This document shows, one piece after another, positions 25,201 through 39,600 of a stretch of 64,000 nt of DNA (positions within the stretch are counted from its first letter, which is position 1; each line of letters begins with the position of its first letter). Made by a program: the position numbers and the translations under genes. This stretch comes from Nemopilema nomurai (lineage: Eukaryota; Cnidaria; Scyphozoa; Rhizostomeae; Rhizostomatidae). The notes below the pieces were generated by a model, which saw nothing but the letters and a program-made list of their open reading frames with translations, was not told where the DNA came from and did no database searches. Location: assembly GCA_003864495.1 (NCBI GenBank), contig ML133460.1:813942-877941 (forward strand). Reading direction: 5' to 3'.

Positions 25201-27148
25201 ATCGTCATAGATTTGTCTTTTTAGTGGCAAAGAAAGCAGAGTTAAAAACATGGGTTACGTCCTACTCTCTAGGCTGCGTATTTAGAAGTCTTGAAGACAT
25301 GTGCCTGAGAGATGATGCTAATCTTATAGATGGATGGTGATTGATTACCGATGGTGACCATATCTGATTGCTTCTTCTTCTGCCAGACTGCTGCAATGAC
25401 TCCGAAAGATGTCAGCATTGTTCTTCAATAAAATCTCCACGCATTCTTCCTGACCTTTGGCGCAGGCCAAAAGCAGTGCGGTTCTGTTGCAACGACAATA
25501 ATGGCGTAACAAATACTGTATATCTATTCTATGTTTATGATAAAAGACTCAAAATTTTATGTAACATAAAGAGTTAAAACTTAAAGACAATTTCCAGGAT
25601 TGTATATGGATACATTATATCGCAACTTCAATTCAATATTGCAGGATGAAGAGAAAATATTCTATAGAATTTGCTTTGGACATTTTTTGTTATATAGTCA
25701 CAAGACTAATATTTGCTTTTTAGTTCAAATGATATTATATTTGGTGTTTCAAACTAATGAGAAATAAAAGTGTTTTCCAAGATTGCATGCATGATTTTTC
25801 AGCTTTTCTCTATAACCTGCCATTTTAATGAAGGCTATCAAAGTCGACTAACCTTCCGCTGTACTCCTTAAGATCTGCTTTGGCACCGTTTTCCAATAGC
25901 AACAAAACGACCATTGGTAGGTGGGAATAAACTGCCTGATGCAAGGGGGTCGATAGTACCTTTGGAAAACAGAATGCAAGCAGCCACACGTAAATGATGT
26001 ACAAATTAGAAATGTTCTAGCATTAACGAATTATCTATATCTAAACGTGTTATTTTACTTTTAGAAGAAATGTTGTTAGTCCGAGAGAATTTTGAATTTT
26101 GGAGGATGAGTTGCCCAATCTATATCACAACACATTAACATGTCGCTGAATTTTAAGTATAGATTTGTTTGACCAATGAAGTTCGTCCATCATTAAGTTC
26201 AATCCTCTTTGTTTATCAATTTAAAAAAATCGAAATATTGTTGAAAGAGTTTTGCTCACCATGTCAGTGGCGTCGACATTGACGTTCGCTTCCTTGACAA
26301 GGAACTCGACGATGGCAATCCTTCTCTTGGAAATTGCAAAGTGCAGCGGTGTTATTCCACGTTTGTCTGCCTTGTCAAAATCTAGCTCCTTGGCATGTAG
26401 AATTTTGACAAGCGCCAGATGATCATTTCCGATAGCCTGGTATAGAACGGTTCAATGTCAATTCAATGTCAACACAGCAAAGATGCGTGACCTTCTTTTG
26501 CTTGCTTCTCTTTAAAAAGCGACACTAAATGTCAGTCAAAATGCCTGATTTTGTCAATATCTAGCTGACTTACCATAAAAACGGGACTTCTGCCAACTTT
26601 GTCCTCTAAAATTTTGCCATTGAACTTGAAAATAGTCTGCACTGCCTCTAAGCTTCCTGCGAGGCAGCCATAATGAAGGGCAGTTCTACGAGATGATCGT
26701 GGAATTCTTAACTAATGAAAATTTATAAATCGAGAGATTATTGATATGATTAAACCAGTTGTGTGAAAAGAGAATAAGGTATAAATAAAAACAGAGACAT
26801 TATGGTCGATAAGCAAAAATTTATTATCATTATAATGTGTATTTAAATACCAATCGTTTAGCTATGTATTAAAATTTACTTTTAAGAAAAATATACTTTT
26901 AAAGGCAAATTTTAAGACATCCAAGGCGCTGTGGCAATTTTTTTCATTTTATTGGCGGTCTAAATGGAGGAAACTCACCTTCCTTTACCGTCCTTCTTGT
27001 CAACATCAGTTTGCCTTTTACTCAAAAGGCGAACCAGCTTTTCCACCTTATTTTTATATGCTCTACGATGTAGAGATGGCAAGCTCCACAAGTTCAATCC
27101 ATCCGGATTAGTGCTCGCTGTGGAGCGATGCAATAACTTTGAAAACAT
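16259..27148 (-). CDS. Ankyrin-repeat/coiled-coil protein (ANKRD26-like layout), copy B; best-preserved coil
   Basis: Exons: 26979-27148, 26574-26685, 26260-26436, 25853-25959, 25349-25483, 24980-25044, 24625-24846, 23940-24161, seven repeat exons between 23837 and 21551, 21243-21440, 19600-20855, 19438-19489, 19288-19316, 18990-19020, 18739-18785, 18462-18522, 18312-18340, 17929-18060, 17582-17650, 17403-17453, 17209-17282, 16890-16959, 16259-16354. ATG at 27,148 is the first in the ankyrin frame. Six ankyrin repeats span roughly residues 25-230. The 1,256-nt exon 19600-20855 is open throughout and encodes 418 residues of coiled coil (for example LQIDHLKSRLGSIGEIAEKS). Donor after 23940-24161 is intact (G|GTGAGT). 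Lesions: exon 24625-24846 lacks 2 nt near 24,836 and 1 nt near 24,759, with a stop between; repeat exon 22923-23151 lacks 5 nt. It is the least damaged copy. Cellular role unknown. Confidence 0.82.
21551..23837 (-). repeat. Array of seven ~344-bp exon+intron repeats, copy B
   Basis: Exons: 23604-23837, 23262-23495, 22923-23151 (229 nt, damaged), 22581-22814, 22239-22472, 21895-22128, 21551-21784. Six of seven are exactly 234 nt, phase 1-1. Spacing is exactly 344 bp for the last three. The diverged downstream relative 21243-21440 (198 nt, phase 1-1 if its TCAG|GTCAGG donor is used) joins the array to the coiled-coil exon. Confidence 0.93.
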
Positions 27149-27501
27149 GCTTCCGCTTCGTATCTCGGATAAAAACTAGTAAGGGCTACCAGTGTGATTG
27201 CAATTTGGTGAGATTGGCAATTGTCTTATGACGTCACATGAAGTATGATTTAAGCAATTACTTCTAGCAAGAAAGAAAAAGGCCTGGGGCTTAGTGTTTT
27301 TCGCCAATATATTTGGAATGTTCATTATCAATAAACAAACTTGAAGATGATCTCAAATTCAGTTGATACGAATCTGAAGCTGGTCCATTTTTTTCAGTGG
27401 AATCGGATTTCTTTTCAGCGGACAATGAATAAAATGATGCGGCTTTACAAGATCCATAGTTTGACGTCACAAACTCAGCGTGTCTGCGTGGCAGCAAAAG
27501 C
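27149..27501. promoter_or_regulatory. Candidate bidirectional promoter with two CRE palindromes, copy B
   Basis: TGACGTCA at 27,229-27,236 and 27,462-27,469, between the minus-strand ATG at 27,148 and the plus-strand ATG at 27,502. Same arrangement as the other copies. Confidence 0.5.
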
Positions 27502-27602
27502 ATGGTAGCTGCGGAGCTTGTTCTCTGTCGTAATAATGCAAAAGACGAGGGTGTCTCTGATGTCAGAATACGTTGCTAGATTTGACAGGAAAGCGGAAAA
27601 AG
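27502..27602 (+). pseudogene. Candidate plus-strand first exon, frame broken, copy B
   Basis: Same as the copy A exon, including the extra base that breaks the frame relative to copy C, and ending at a GTAAGT donor. Confidence 0.28.
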
Positions 27603-28294
27603 GTAAGTCATCTTATCATTTTTGTGTGCTCCAAAATCTTGATATCAAAATAACAACATGGATGCCAATTTGTTTATATTTTCTTTAACGAATGCAAACT
27701 TATTCAAACCCCAATCATTATCACTACTTCCTCTCTTCAAGGAAAACATTTTACGAAATGAAATCATCAGTCTTCCGCTTTTGAAGTTTAAAGCGTAAGT
27801 TGCATAAATTTTGGCCTACTTATGTGATCAAATTGCCAGGATTTAATTTATGCTTATAGATGGCGCCAGTAAATGATAAAGAATATGCGTACAAACAAAA
27901 TTGTGCTGTTGTGAGCTTCTTCCGTTAAAACTATCGGAAATGAGGTGAAAATTAATTTCAAGGGAGGTTTCAAAAGCATTCGAATGGACCAGTAATAAGA
28001 GAACATTGAGAGATCGCCATTTATTAGAAAAGGAGGTTTCAGTTTCTGATCTTTTCAGTGATCGGAAAGTTGATCAAACCATGGTTTTTGAAAAGCTTCT
28101 CTCGTGTTTCCGTCACTCTACCATGGAGAGTTAACAATGGGCTCTTTGGTGACGTTTTATGACAGACGATTGGAGGTACGAAGAGGTCTTTTGCTACGCC
28201 ACAGTATAAAGTGGCCATGAAGCATGTAGCGCACAAGTTCAGATTTCGTCAGTAACTACGATTCACCGTTATCCGTTCGCACATCAACCCCACC

Positions 28295-28734
28295 CAGGGG
28301 CGGATCCAGCGTTTGATTTTGGGGAGGGCCTTCAAAGAAAGAAAAGGGGGGCTGGAGAAGTCTTCGTAAACACGCCCTTCAAAAACTTAAAGAACGTTGG
28401 TAACGTCTTTTTTCTACCAAAAAACTTCATAACAACCTTAACTTTCTTTTTCAGAGCACTAGAATATTAGAAAAATTCATTATTGTGGCAATCATTCAAA
28501 CGAAATAAAAAAATTATCATATTGGCAGGATGTCACAATGCAAGTGACAACTGTACCATTTGTTGGTAGTCAGCGGTCAATTTTGAGCGTAAGATTATTC
28601 TTAAATTTAGGCTTAAAAGTTAGTATCTAATCGAAAAATCACGGTCCTTTGAAAATTCAGCCCCCTTAAAGTGAAATGGATTGATGTCCTTGCAAGAGGG
28701 GCTCTGGCCCCAAGCCCCGCGTATTCCGCGCTAA
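28295..28734. mobile_element. MITE-like fragment (hAT-type end), copy B
   Basis: Duplicated with the unit from the same ancestor as 13,805-14,236; begins CAGGGGCGGATCCAGCG. No independent insertion. Confidence 0.35.
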
Positions 28735-29466
28735 TTGTTTGAATGCTTGCATTTAGCTTTTCGTTTCAAGAGCGTAATCCGCAATCAAGGTTTTAGGTAA
28801 AATTTTGAAGGTAAAATTCTCTGGGCAGAACTGAGTCACTCTGATTGTCTGACGAAATATATGATTTTCAGGCTGGACATTTTTGCTCTGATTTGCTTCT
28901 TTTTCAAATTCTTTTTCGGATAGATTAGATATCAGGTAAAATCTCTGATTTCCGCACAATCATTCAATCAAAGCACTCATGTATTTGTAGTGTCAATTGC
29001 CTTGTTACTTTGATATGCAAGTTGAAGTATTCTCGGATTCGAGTAATTTTTTATCTTCATATATGGCAAAAATGGATCATAGAAATGGAATCTACATGTT
29101 GAAATTAGTCTGTACCGAAAATTTCTGAGTGTTTGGACCGTCAGGCTGCGAATTACCCCATTCTAGTAATTTAGCTTTTCCTATACACTGGAAAGGAATT
29201 TGCTGGTGCAGTGACGAAAATTTCACTGCAGCCGCAAATTGCGATCAAATCGCATTAAATGTCTAAATATCCAAAACAAAGTAACTCGCGACCGGTGGGT
29301 CCAAACAACATGAAGTTTTCAGTATAAACTAAGTTAAAGATCAGGATTTAAATTCTGATGCTAAATTTTGAGAAAGAGCCGTGGATGCCAAGATAAAAAA
29401 TTGACAACGCCAATTCGAATCGGAGAATTTATTCAATTTTTTCGATGTGAAATGATACCTTTTTTT

Positions 29467-29490
29467 GGGGGGGAGGGGAGGGGAGGGGGG
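29467..29490 (+). repeat. G-quadruplex-like tract at B/C unit junction
   Basis: Four G runs of 7, 4, 4 and 6 separated by single A residues, an ideal G4 pattern, directly before CTGACCCCACC. It replaces the near-pure G run of the A/B junction. Confidence 0.9.
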
Positions 29491-30619
29491 CTGACCCCAC
29501 CTCGGCGGACGATGCCTCTCTGTCAAGCACCATAACTGGTAAAAAGGATTGCCCACGGTAGACAACGGTGAGTGACATCCTTGAACCACCGGAATAGAGA
29601 GGTACGTTTGAAAAACAATCCAGATTAGATTAAATGTTGTACCAAGGCCAAATCAGAAGGCAAAAGCGTTATGTCATCGACTAATTTAAGGTTTGAGACT
29701 TGAAAGTGGCTAAAGTGGATCTCCATGATTTTTTGAAGCTGCATTGGTACCGATCCAGTCGAGAATCTGATGCTTTTCTGTCAATGCCTGTGCATATGTC
29801 TGGTGCAACTTTGCACCAATTAAATGCTTGGCGCAAATTTTGGCCCCTTTCACATCATTTTGGCACATAAGTGTATATAAAAGGGATTCCTTCATTTTTT
29901 CTTATTCTGGTAATATACTCTAAACGAGAATTTTTTTATTGTAGCACTATCCTAATGTTAAAAGGGCGTTTTCCGCACATTGAAGCACGGGAAAGGTCTT
30001 AGCAAATGGAACCAGACTTATTCAGGCTCGCCTGTTTTTCACTTGGCCACTCTACGCGAGCCAAGTTCATATAGTTCGATCAAGAATTGGCTTGTATACT
30101 TTGCCATAGCAATAGAATTTGACTCATAAAGACCAATTTCAGAAACAAATAGAAAAGCAAAATATTTTGACAGAAGTGGGTGCTTTTTCGGCTTCCCTTG
30201 AAGAATGATAAACAATAACTTTTCATCTTGTTGCATTCTCAGGAGGGTTGGGGGACTCCTAAGATGATTGGGAAACAAAGCTGCATTTCTCCAAGGACCA
30301 AACAATGGAATTTGGATTTGTAAATATTCAAAGTTGAACTCTTCTGGCCTAAGCTACGGGAAGGTAAATTATCAAATGGACTCTATCAAGTTACTCCAGG
30401 TTTCGATGCTGGATGTTGGTTAGTTGCATTGTTTTTAATACATTTTCATTTTATTCGATGTGGAACGCCAAACTACCTCCCCCCCCCCCCGTCCATTTCA
30501 AGCTCGTTCACACGAGGTAAATCAAAAACCAAGAGGAATCCTCGTTTAATATTTAACATTTCACCTCATAAAATTGCTTGAAGGAACATACAAATAAGTA
30601 AACAGATATGCAATTCACT

Positions 30620-30625
30620 TTTAAT
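30620..30625 (-). terminator. Candidate polyadenylation signal, copy C gene
   Basis: ATTAAA on the minus strand about 60 nt past the TGA of the copy C gene; conserved in all copies. Confidence 0.45.
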
Positions 30626-30682
30626 GCACAATATAGAATTTACTTAGAGATTCGAAGTTGTTTATCTAATGTTGACTTTTGT

Positions 30683-33600
30683 TCAAAGGTCCGAATCTTC
30701 ATTAGAGTTCTTTCCTGCACTTGCAGTTTTGTCTGATGCAGCCCCACAATATTCACTCTTACATTCCGAATCTAATTCCTGTTGAGATTGAGGGATAAAA
30801 GATGTATCAGTTCCAACTCTAAGCATATTGTGGTAGTAATTAAAGGCATTTGATAGTAGGAACAACTTGAAGTAGAAACAATTAATTCCGTATGTAAATA
30901 TTTCATATTTCTTCCCAGAAATAGTTAACGCATGTGAAAGAATGAAGGAAACAATATATTTAGTCTTCTCTCCGAAACGGTGACTTAATAACAAACAGCC
31001 TTCTAGGAATAAAAAGTTAGTTTGTCTCTTCTCCATTAGGTCCTACTTGATATCGTGCTCTACTTTTACACGTATTTGATCAATTTTCAACAACAACAAC
31101 CAACTGCAGACTTTGGGGCTATTCAAAAGTTACGGCTTTTCCAAGCAACCCTCCCCCCATTTTTTTTATTACAAAGCAGAATCTTATTATAATATATTTA
31201 CAAAGGAAGGATTTTCAAACGCCATCCATTTTTCATAATGTTTTAAGCAACAAAATCAAGTGCCAGCAAACAAAGATTCACTAACCTAGAATGGAGTCAA
31301 ATCAGTGGACACTTACCTCGGAACCAGTGCAAGGCATTTGTCGCAGGCCATCTACGTAGCATTTCTTGACTTTTGACGACTTCAATCTTAAAATTACAAT
31401 AATAGACATTTACATTGGCGGCCGTATTTTGATCGATGAAATAATATCTGATTAATTTGAAGACTGTTTTAGTGACGCTACTGAAATGCACGCTACACCT
31501 GGCAAAACATGGGACATCAAGATTAGACTAAATGACATCCTAAGGAACTTCTGTTCATTTTAGTACTCCTGGTAGAACGTCGTCAAAAAGGATCGTCAAA
31601 AAAGAGAAGGAGGCACAAAAGGTATGTTTACTTACGCCATGTCTAGTGATTGGATACTCTGACAAAATTGGTCATTTGCGTTCAGGCACTGCAGGTATAA
31701 AGCCTCGATCTGAAAGAGAATAATTAATGAAAATATATGGTCTTGAAATCAGGATGCACCATATATAATTTTGCTTGCCTTCTAGTGGCTTTTCAAGGAG
31801 CCATACTTTAAGAAAAATCTAGCCAAATCTGTATTAGTGGAGTGTTATAGTCGGGGCAAGGATAGGAATAAGGGTAGCATTCTATTAAAAGGCATAAATT
31901 TGCGAATTGTGAATACACACCTTTTTGTTTTCTGTAAGTAGACGTGTATTCTTGGTCATTAGCTCGGAAACCTGTATAAAACACGATTAATAAATAAAGA
32001 TAATACATATTTTGAAAGAAAAGTAGAGAGACGGAATCATCAAAAATAGAAGCATACTGCAATAATTTACAAATTTGTTTATAAAACTTTTTACTGTACC
32101 TGAAATTCTAGGCTTCGCCTTTTCGATCTATAAGGTGGTGTTGAGATTCGAATCTTTGTATTGACATCTAACAAACAAATGCAGTAATATCTTTGAAAAT
32201 TGGACAACGCGAAAACTATTTAATATTGTCTGCTAATCACAAAGGCTGTTCGATTGATGTTTCCAAGATGGTTTTCACGTTTCGTCTCAACTATTTCACA
32301 TTTCATCCAAGAGACCTATTTCCGACAAGGAAGGTAACTGTTGTATAAGATTATCTAAAAATATCATCAATTATTAAATGATCCCAATCGTAATGAAAGC
32401 CATTCCTTTGCACAAGCTCTGGTTCATGCTTTCATCAAAAAAGGTGAACAACCTTTGCCCTCTGACCACTGGTTAAAAGTTAACCCTTGCTTTGTTAAGA
32501 AATATATCTTGGACCATTTAAACACATTTAGTTTCGACTCATCTTTTATGACGGAAGGTTGGATCAAACTCTTCCATTAGAGTTTGGCAAGGTGCTGGCA
32601 AGTTACACAAACACGAAAGCTCGTTGTGTATTTATAACGAGCGAAGTCTACAGTAAATGTGGTTCCGTGATCTCTGCTGGCTTGGAGTGGCTACAAACCT
32701 TTGAACTGGAGCATTCCTCTCGTAGTTGGTCTCTTTCAGCCTTCAATTCCTTGTATTTAACTGTCAGTTTCTGATAATAAGAAACGATTTTTTCTCTGAA
32801 TTTTGCAATGAATTTACATGAGTTAACCAACTTACATGAGTAAATGTCTTTTAAGGTTATTAACTAACGTGGAATAGGTGGAATACTATGAAGAAAGAAT
32901 GAAATAACGCTAACATGCTTGCTTCCACATTGAAATTAAGCATACTGGACCAAATGCAATAGTATCAAGTACTCAAAATATGAAGTTTTTCTTAATGTGA
33001 ATGAAAATTTACTTTGCAGTACAAAAAATTTTCTAGCCAACATCAATCTCACCTTAAAGTCGTCAGCCTTTTCTTTTATATCTACAAGAAAAGGGAAATG
33101 TTTAACCTTCTTTACACACATAAAAACAGTTGAATTTTGTTCCAAATTGATGTCATAAGGACAATATATTATTTGCTTTAAAACCTGAACGGCTTCTCAC
33201 CTGTTTCTTTTCTCTCTATCTCGTATTGTAATTGTGTGATGTGGCAAAAGCAGTGCTTGAGCTAAAATTGAAGCATACATTACGATCTTCAGAATGGTGA
33301 ATCTATGTTTATCAGAGTGAAAGTAAAATTAGAAAATATGTAGGTAAGATTCTGATTATGTAAAGAGCCTAACGTTTCAATGCTATTTGCAGAAATATAC
33401 TGCCATTTGATATTAATAGGACGCGAACCAAAATGGACATCTTGCAAGAGGGAACAATTTCTAAATTAGTTGCCAACCTTTGCTTCATATTTGTTGTTTT
33501 CCGCGAGTTTCCATCTTGGGTCTTCTAGAGAAAAAGGTAGAACAACTTTGGTGACACTATTTAGAGAAGAATTTTATGTTCAGAATGTTGGAGGCGTCTG

Positions 33601-36600
33601 GACCAGTATATTCTATATACATACATCACGATTTCAATACTCTGACAGTAAGATAGAAAAGCTTGTTCAGTCAAAAAAGAGAAAAGAAAATTCAAGTAGC
33701 TGCCAATTGCAAGTGCTAGTGGGAATACCTTTTTGCTGGCCTTCATCCACTTCGTAGATCTAAAACAATGAAGTGAATAGACCATAAATATCACGAGAGA
33801 GAACGGTAAAAAGAGAGAATGCTTCTAACAGTTCTAATACTTAACGTAATTTGTAAATAAAACGTCTCTTGACGAGGAATGAAGCCATTGAAGCTAGTTT
33901 GACGTAGATTAAATTTAAAATCGCACATGCGGTCTTGTTTTATTCGATACTCAAATGTAAACTTAAGCTATTAGAGATGAAAATAGGAGACGTTCTAGAA
34001 TTGGATAATAGAAATATTTACCGCCAAATTTTTCTTGCATTCAGCCAGCTCTAAAAAGATAGAAAAGAAATAAAGTTTGAGTTCAACGATTTTCAATATA
34101 AGATTGTTGAATCTGAAGAACCGCGAGCAGAGTAACAAAGTGATTGGAAAGTGATGGCAAGGAAAACACACCATTGCGAAGCTTGAACATTGCTTTTAGA
34201 TTCATCTTGTGATTTTCATCAATCTGAAAGAAAATAATTGTACCAAAAATAGAATAGTATTAAGTAACTGTTCAAACAAATGGAGAATAAAGAGACCACA
34301 ATTTTCTGCAAAAGCAGTCTTTGCTGAAATTACTGATATTGATTTAAACATTTCATCTTTGTTGTTCTAGAAAGAAACGACGATAGGCATTTGTAAAAGC
34401 AAACACTCGAATCATCTAATTATGTATGGTCTGAATCTAAACAGGACCTTCTTGTTATTTGGCAACAATTGCTGACAACCAAAGCCAATAGGCGATGCTT
34501 ACCATTTCAAGTTCTGATCTTACTGAATCATTCTCTCTTGCAGCTTCTTTCAAATTCGCTTCGTGCTCAAACCTTTCTATTGCGAGTTGCTTCTCTAGGC
34601 TGTTGCACTTCTGAAGCAACTGTTTCTTCTCCACAGAGAGAAGATTCACTGCAGCATCGTAGTCTTCCAATTTGCAACACGCATCGCTATACTGTTGCTG
34701 GCAAACCACAATTTCTGACTTTGAACGGCTATACTGTCTTTCTGTGTCACTCAAATTCGTTTTCAATGTTGTATTTTCTTCTCTCAGTTCCTCGCTCTTC
34801 TCTGCTATCTCGCCAATGCTACCCAAACGTGACTTCAAATGGTCTATTTGAAGTGACAGGTCTGCTTTTTGTAGGCTCAAACCTGAAATTGTTTCCCGTT
34901 GTTCTTTGCAAATCTCTTCACTCAACTTGTATTTATCCTCAAGCTGACCATATTTGTTTTGGGTGTCTGAAAGCTCTTTGCTCAAACTTTCCCTCTCGAC
35001 ATGTGCCTCTAGATATTTGAACTCTTCGTTCTCCAGGCACTCTTTCAGCTCAACTATGGATTCACTGAGTTGTGTAGCTTTCTTCTCCTTTTCCTTAATC
35101 TTTGACGTAGCCAGTGCAAGTTCAGTCTGCAGTTTACAATGTTATCACAACTAGCTTCGTGTTGGCTTGCAGAATTTTCAAGTTTGATTACTTTTTCCAG
35201 CAAGCCCTCGTTCTCTTTTTCGAGGCCTAGCACCACCTCGTATTCGCTGTTCTTTCCTCCCAGTACAGCTGCATCAGTGCGCAACATCTCATTTGTTATC
35301 ATCAATTCACTATTCTTAGAAGCCATTGAATCCATCTGGCTCTCCTTTTCGATCTGCAAGTGGAGATTTCTTCGCAAACCACTTCGGTCGGTGGACAACT
35401 TTTGCAGCCTTGTCTTTAGCTCCGCATTTTCTCGCTCAGTAAGAGCTAACTTACGCAGCCTGTTTTCCTGTTCATTGCTCCTCAGCAATGCTGCATCGTA
35501 TTTGCTTTGAAGATTTCTAAATTCTGCCTTCTGGGCTGTTACATTGTCTAGAATGCGCTGATGCTGATGAAAGAAGTTGCGAATTTGCTCCTCTGCCATC
35601 TTAGCCCAATTCCCTATCTTCATTTGGGAGGTATCCTTTTTGATCGGAGATGTTGGTTGATTCCTTCCTCCATGAAACTTTCTGCCCAAGACCTCAACTC
35701 AAGGATTTTGGAGTTTACTAGATCTACAACATCCTTCCAATTGTCTTCTTTTTCCTGCAAATACAATTAAGGGCACCCTTGAACACTGGATACTTTGCTT
35801 TTTTTACAAAAAGAAGCAAGTAAGTCTGCCTAACATGTAATCCTAGATGTCAAGAGAATCAATTTCTCAGCCGGAAAAATCTCTAAACCAACTGATATAT
35901 GCCGCAAGCATAATTCGAGTGTTTCAATTACAAGGCAAGTACTTAGCTAGGACGGGAGAATCCTTTTTCAGCTTCGTCAGTGATCAAAATTTAGAAAATG
36001 TACGTCCTTAACATAGATGTAATCGGTGGCGTAATGTGGTTAAAAAAGCAAGTGATTAAAGCAAGAAATATCGAAAATTCTTCTTGGAATGGAAACAACT
36101 CAATGCTAGCGTCTGAAACTGTTTCATAAATGGCAGTATCCTGACCTGATCCAGTCGAGGGGCTCTCATTGCTATCTACAGACGGAGGAATGCGTGAAAA
36201 ACCATCTGTGACAACATTCAGCATTGTTGACATGACTGGGGTAGGGGTGTTATTGTCGACGGGTGCTGATGGTTGGCTGGAAGGGAGATCTTCCTGTTGC
36301 TGCTCAGAGACGGCGGTCTCCAATGTTGCAGAAGATGGGGGATCTGAAAAGACAAAGTTGCGATTAGATAATCGAAATATAAAATGATTTCAATTTATTT
36401 ATTAAAGGAAGTACAATTCACGGGCTAACCAGAAGTTTAAGCAAGCATCTTACCAACAGGACTGTCTTCCAAGGTCTTGAGGCATTCATCAGAGCCATTT
36501 GATTGGCAGTCTTGGCTCACGATGCCAGAAGGGATGACTGAATCATCGATTGAAATATCATTCAGCATTGTTGACATGACTGGGGTAGGGGTGTCACTGT

Positions 36601-39600
36601 CAACAGAAGCTGATCGTTGGCTGGAAGGGAGATCTTCCTGTTGTTGCTCAGAGACGGCGGTCTCCAATGTTGCAGATGATGGGGGATCTGAAAAGACAAA
36701 GTTGCGATTAGATAATCGAAATATAAATTTATTTCAATTTTTTTATAAAAGGAAGTACAATTCACGGGCTAACCAGAAGTTTAAGCAAGCATCTTACCAA
36801 CAGGACTGTCTTCCAAGGTCTTGGGGCATTCATCAGAGCCATTTGATTGGCAGTCTTGGCTCACGATGCTAGAAGGAATGACTGAATCATCGATTGAAGC
36901 ATCATTCAGCATTGTTGACATGACTGGGGTAGGGGTGTCACTGTCAACAGAAGCTGATGGTTGGCTGGAAGGGAGATCTTCCTGTTGCTGCTCAGAGACG
37001 GCGGTCTCCAATGTTGCAGATGATGGGGGATCTGAAAGAACAAAGTTACGATTAAATAGTCGAAATATAACTTGATTTCAATTTATTTATTAAAGGAAGT
37101 ACAATTCACGGGCTAACCAGAAGTTTAAGCAAGCATCTTACCAACAGGACTGTCTTCCAAGGTCTTGAGGCATTCATCAGAGCCATTTGATTGGCACTCT
37201 TGGCTCACGATGCTAGAAGGGATGACTGAATCATCGTTGAAACATCATTCAGCATTGTTGACATGACTGGGGTAGGGGTGTCACTGTCAACAGAAGCTGA
37301 TCGTTGGCTGGAAGGAGATCTTCCTGTTGTTGCTCAGAGACGGCGGTCTCCAATGTTGCAGATGATGGGGGATCTGAAAAGACAAAGTTGCGATTAGATA
37401 ATCGAAATATAACTTTATTTCAATTTATTTATTAAAGGAAGTACAATTCACGGGCTAACCAGAAGTTTAAGCAAGCATCTTACCAACAGGACTGTCTTCC
37501 AAGGTCTTGAGGCATTCATCAGAGCCATTTGATTGGCACTCTTGGCTCACGATGCTAGAAGGGATGACTGAATCATCGGTTGAAACATCATTCAGCATTG
37601 TTGACATGACTGGGGTAGGGGTGTCACTGTCAACAGAAGCTGATCGTTGGCTGGAAGGGAGATCTTCCTGTTGTTGCTCAGAGACGGCGGTCTCCAATGT
37701 TGCAGATGATGGGGGATCTGAAAAGACAAAGTTGCGATTAGATAATCGAAATATAAAATGATTTCAATTTATTTATTAAAGGAAGTACAATTCACGGGCT
37801 AACCAGAAGTTTAAGCAAGCATCTTACCAACAGGACTGTCTTCCAAGGTCTTGAGGCATTCATCAGAGCCATTTGATTGGCAGTCTTGGCTCACGATGTC
37901 AGAAGGGATGACTGAATCATCGGTTGAAACATCATTCAGCATTGTTGACATGACTGGGGTAGGGGTGTCACTGTCAACAGAAGCTGATGATTGGCTGGAA
38001 GGGAGATCTTCCTGTTGTTGCTCAGAGACGGCGGTCTCCAATGTTGCAGATGATGGGGGATCTGAAAAACAAAGTTGCGATTAGATAATCGAAATATAAA
38101 TGATTTCAATTTTTTATTAAAGGAAGTACAATTCACGGGCTAACCAGAAGTTTAAGCAAGCATCTTACCAACAGGACTGTCTTCCAAGGTCTTGAGGCAT
38201 TCATCAGAGCCATTTGATTGGCACTCTTGGCTCACGATGCTAGAAGGGATGACTGAATCATCGGTTGAAACATCATTCAGCATTGTTGACATGACTGGGG
38301 TAGGGGTGTCACTGTCAACAGAAGCTGATGTTGGCTGGAAGGAGATCTTCCTGTTGTTGCTCAGAGACGGCGGTCTCCAATGTTGCAGATGATGGGGGAT
38401 CTGAAAAGACAAAGTTGCGATTAGATAATCGAAATATAAAATTGATTCAATTTATTTATTAAAGGAAGTACAATTCACGGCTAACCAGAAGTTTAAGCAA
38501 GCATCTTACCAACAGGACTGTCTTCCAAGGTCTTGAGGCATTCATCAGAGCCATTTGATTGGCACTCTTGGCTCACGATGCTAGAAGGGATGACTGAATC
38601 ATCGGTTGAAACATCATTCAGCATTGTTGACATGACTGGGGTAGGGGTGTCACTGTCAACAGAAGCTAATTGTTGGCTGGAAGGGAGATCTTCCTGTTGT
38701 TGCTCAGAGACGGCGGTCTCCAATGTTGCAGATGATGGGGGATCTGAAAAGACAAAGTTGCGATTAAATAATCGAAATTTAAAATTATTTCAATTTATTT
38801 ATTAAAGGAAGTACAATTCATGGGCTAACCAGAAGTGTAAGCAAGCATCTTACCAACAGGACTGTCTTCCAAGGTCTTGAGGCATTCATCAGAGCCATTT
38901 GATTGGCACTCTTGGCTCACGATGCTAGAAGGGATGACTGAATCATCGGTTGAAACATCATTCAGCATTGTTGACATGACTGGGGTAGGGGTGTCACTGT
39001 CAACAGAAGCTGATGATTGGCTAGAAGGGAGATCTTCCTGTTGCTGCTCAGAGACGGCGGTCTCCAATGTTGCAGATGATGGTGGCTCTGAAAGAACAAA
39101 GTTACGATTAGATACTCGAAATAGGAACTGATGTCTCTTTATTTATTAAAGGAACGAGAATTCACGATTAATAAACAAAATTATGATCTCAAGTCTTTCC
39201 ATTCACCAAAGTAACCAGTATACAGTATACGTGGCTAAAAGCCCCTCTCTTTCTAAACAGGAAAGAAGCTCATCTTGTTGCTAAGAACTCAGCAACAGGA
39301 TCGTCCTCCATCGTTGTAATTTTTGCATCTGAGCCAAGAGATAGAGACTCTTGAGGAAGTATACCTGAAGTGATGTTCAATTCATTGACGGATAAATCAG
39401 GTGGTGATGGGGGCAGTTCTAAGCAAAGGACTATGATGTCAAGGGAAGATGATGGTTCTTCAGTCTCGCTCTGCTGTTCCGAGATGGTGGTGTCCTCGGC
39501 TGTTGATGGAGGATCTACAAATTGAAAAGAGGTTTAATAAATTCGAATTGCATCTAGTAATTCTCTTTTAAACAATGGCTAACTTGATGTTCTATCAAGA

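Larger units (their letters stand above)
14968..29466. repeat. Tandem segmental duplication, copy B
   Basis: Second tandem copy, same gene order and strand. Relative to A and C it lacks about 100 bp near 17,390 and about 260 bp near 17,755 (both intronic) and about 170 bp near 19,552. It retains a functional-looking donor after the exon at 23,940-24,161 and has the only uninterrupted long coiled-coil exon (19,600-20,855). Confidence 0.95.
27603..30619. other. Gene-free stretch at the B/C junction
   Basis: Equivalent of 13,111-16,194. Holds the second MITE-like segment and an interrupted G tract. I see no supported gene. Confidence 0.55.
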
